NCBI GenBank assembly: GCA_023252115.1 | Contig: JAHEXM010000108.1 | Location: 1-6,420 of the forward strand | Direction of reading: 5' to 3' | Origin: Micrococcales bacterium | GTDB lineage: Bacteria; Actinomycetota; Actinomycetes; S36-B12; UBA10799 | Length of the DNA stretch: 6,420 nucleotides | Shown: in pieces, positions 6,115-6,420 of the stretch | Numbering within the stretch: the stretch's first letter is position 1 | How the letters are laid out: every line of letters starts with the position of its first letter | Notes under the pieces: generated by a model | What the model saw: only the letters and a program-made list of their open reading frames with translations | Told to the model about the DNA's origin: nothing | The model's database searches: none | Translations under genes and position numbers: made by a program

Positions 6115-6420
6115 GTGACGGCGCAATCGATTCGTTTGTTCGGCGACCCGGTCTTACGCACCCCGGCCGCGGCCGTCGAGGTCTTTGACAAGGAGCTTCG
6201 CGTGCTGGTGCGCGACCTCACTGAGACGATGCTTGAAGCGCCAGGTAGCGGGCTATCGGCACCTCAAATCGGGGTGAGTCTGCGGGTATTCACCTATGCA
6301 GTCGATGACGAAGTCGGATACCTGATCAATCCTGATCTGGATCTCTCGGACGAATTGCAGGATGGACCCGAGGGATGCCTATCGCTGCCCGGATTGGTTG
6401 CCGATACCCCCCGCGCACTT
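6115..6420 (+). CDS. def: Peptide deformylase (5' part, runs off the window)
   Basis: Peptide deformylase removes the formyl group from the N-terminal methionine of new proteins at the ribosome exit, using a metal ion. The 102 codons present read MTAQSIRLFGDPVLRTPAAA, then a helical stretch, GSGLSAPQIGV (44-54; motif I, with Gln51 at the active site) and EGCLSLPG (87-94; motif II, whose Cys89 binds the metal). The motif III HExxH, with the other two metal ligands, should lie past the right edge, so completeness cannot be judged. Motif I has Ser where GLAA usually has Ala (GLSAPQ), a variant I do not consider damaging. GTG 6115 is chosen for its fit to the family's short N-terminus and the AGGA at 6104-6107. 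It follows priA by 20 bp; in Actinobacteria def and fmt commonly follow priA, so fmt is expected next. Confidence 0.94.
   Translation, partial: MTAQSIRLFGDPVLRTPAAAVEVFDKELRVLVRDLTETMLEAPGSGLSAPQIGVSLRVFTYAVDDEVGYLINPDLDLSDELQDGPEGCLSLPGLVADTPRAL

Noticed and set aside
1..6420. Mobile element, CRISPR array, tRNA/rRNA, defence system or other novel multi-gene system
   Set aside because: All genes but one are recognisable housekeeping genes in the expected actinobacterial order; no terminal repeats, transposase, repeat-spacer pattern or RNA gene was found.

Overview
The window is a run of seven plus-strand genes plus the tail of an eighth, from a housekeeping locus of an actinobacterium. The gene order mihF (end) - gmk - rpoZ - coaBC - metK - lipoprotein - priA - def (beginning) is the classic actinobacterial arrangement, with one extra gene. 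The strongest lineage marks are the C-terminus of the actinobacteria-specific integration host factor at the left edge, an omega subunit that reads almost like the Streptomyces protein, and a PriA of the actinobacterial type that has lost its helicase motifs. GC content, judged by eye from sampled lines, is in the upper fifties, modest for the phylum. No species can be named from this sequence; a less GC-rich or uncultured actinobacterial lineage is only a guess.

Layout. Bases 1-76 hold the end of mihF, whose TGA overlaps the TTG start of gmk (73-648). A short gap with a small hairpin leads to rpoZ, best started at GTG 686. The rpoZ stop overlaps coaBC, whose only sensible start is a CTG at 964. 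After coaBC comes the longest intergenic gap (72 bp, 2215-2286), with a perfect 12-bp palindrome and a plausible promoter, then metK (2287-3474). A previously unnamed predicted lipoprotein gene (3446-4036) overlaps the metK end by 29 nt. It is followed by priA (4067-6094) and by def, which runs off the right edge. There is no gap over 100 bp.

How the genes fit together. They do not form one pathway but a set of basic growth functions: nucleoid protein, GMP phosphorylation, RNA polymerase assembly, coenzyme A synthesis, S-adenosylmethionine synthesis, replication restart and N-terminal deformylation of new proteins. Close spacing and stop-start overlaps suggest one long transcript or two, with a possible internal promoter before metK. 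No RNA gene, mobile element, CRISPR array, phage gene or defence system was seen. The items most worth checking are the CTG start of coaBC and the uncharacterised lipoprotein nested between metK and priA.
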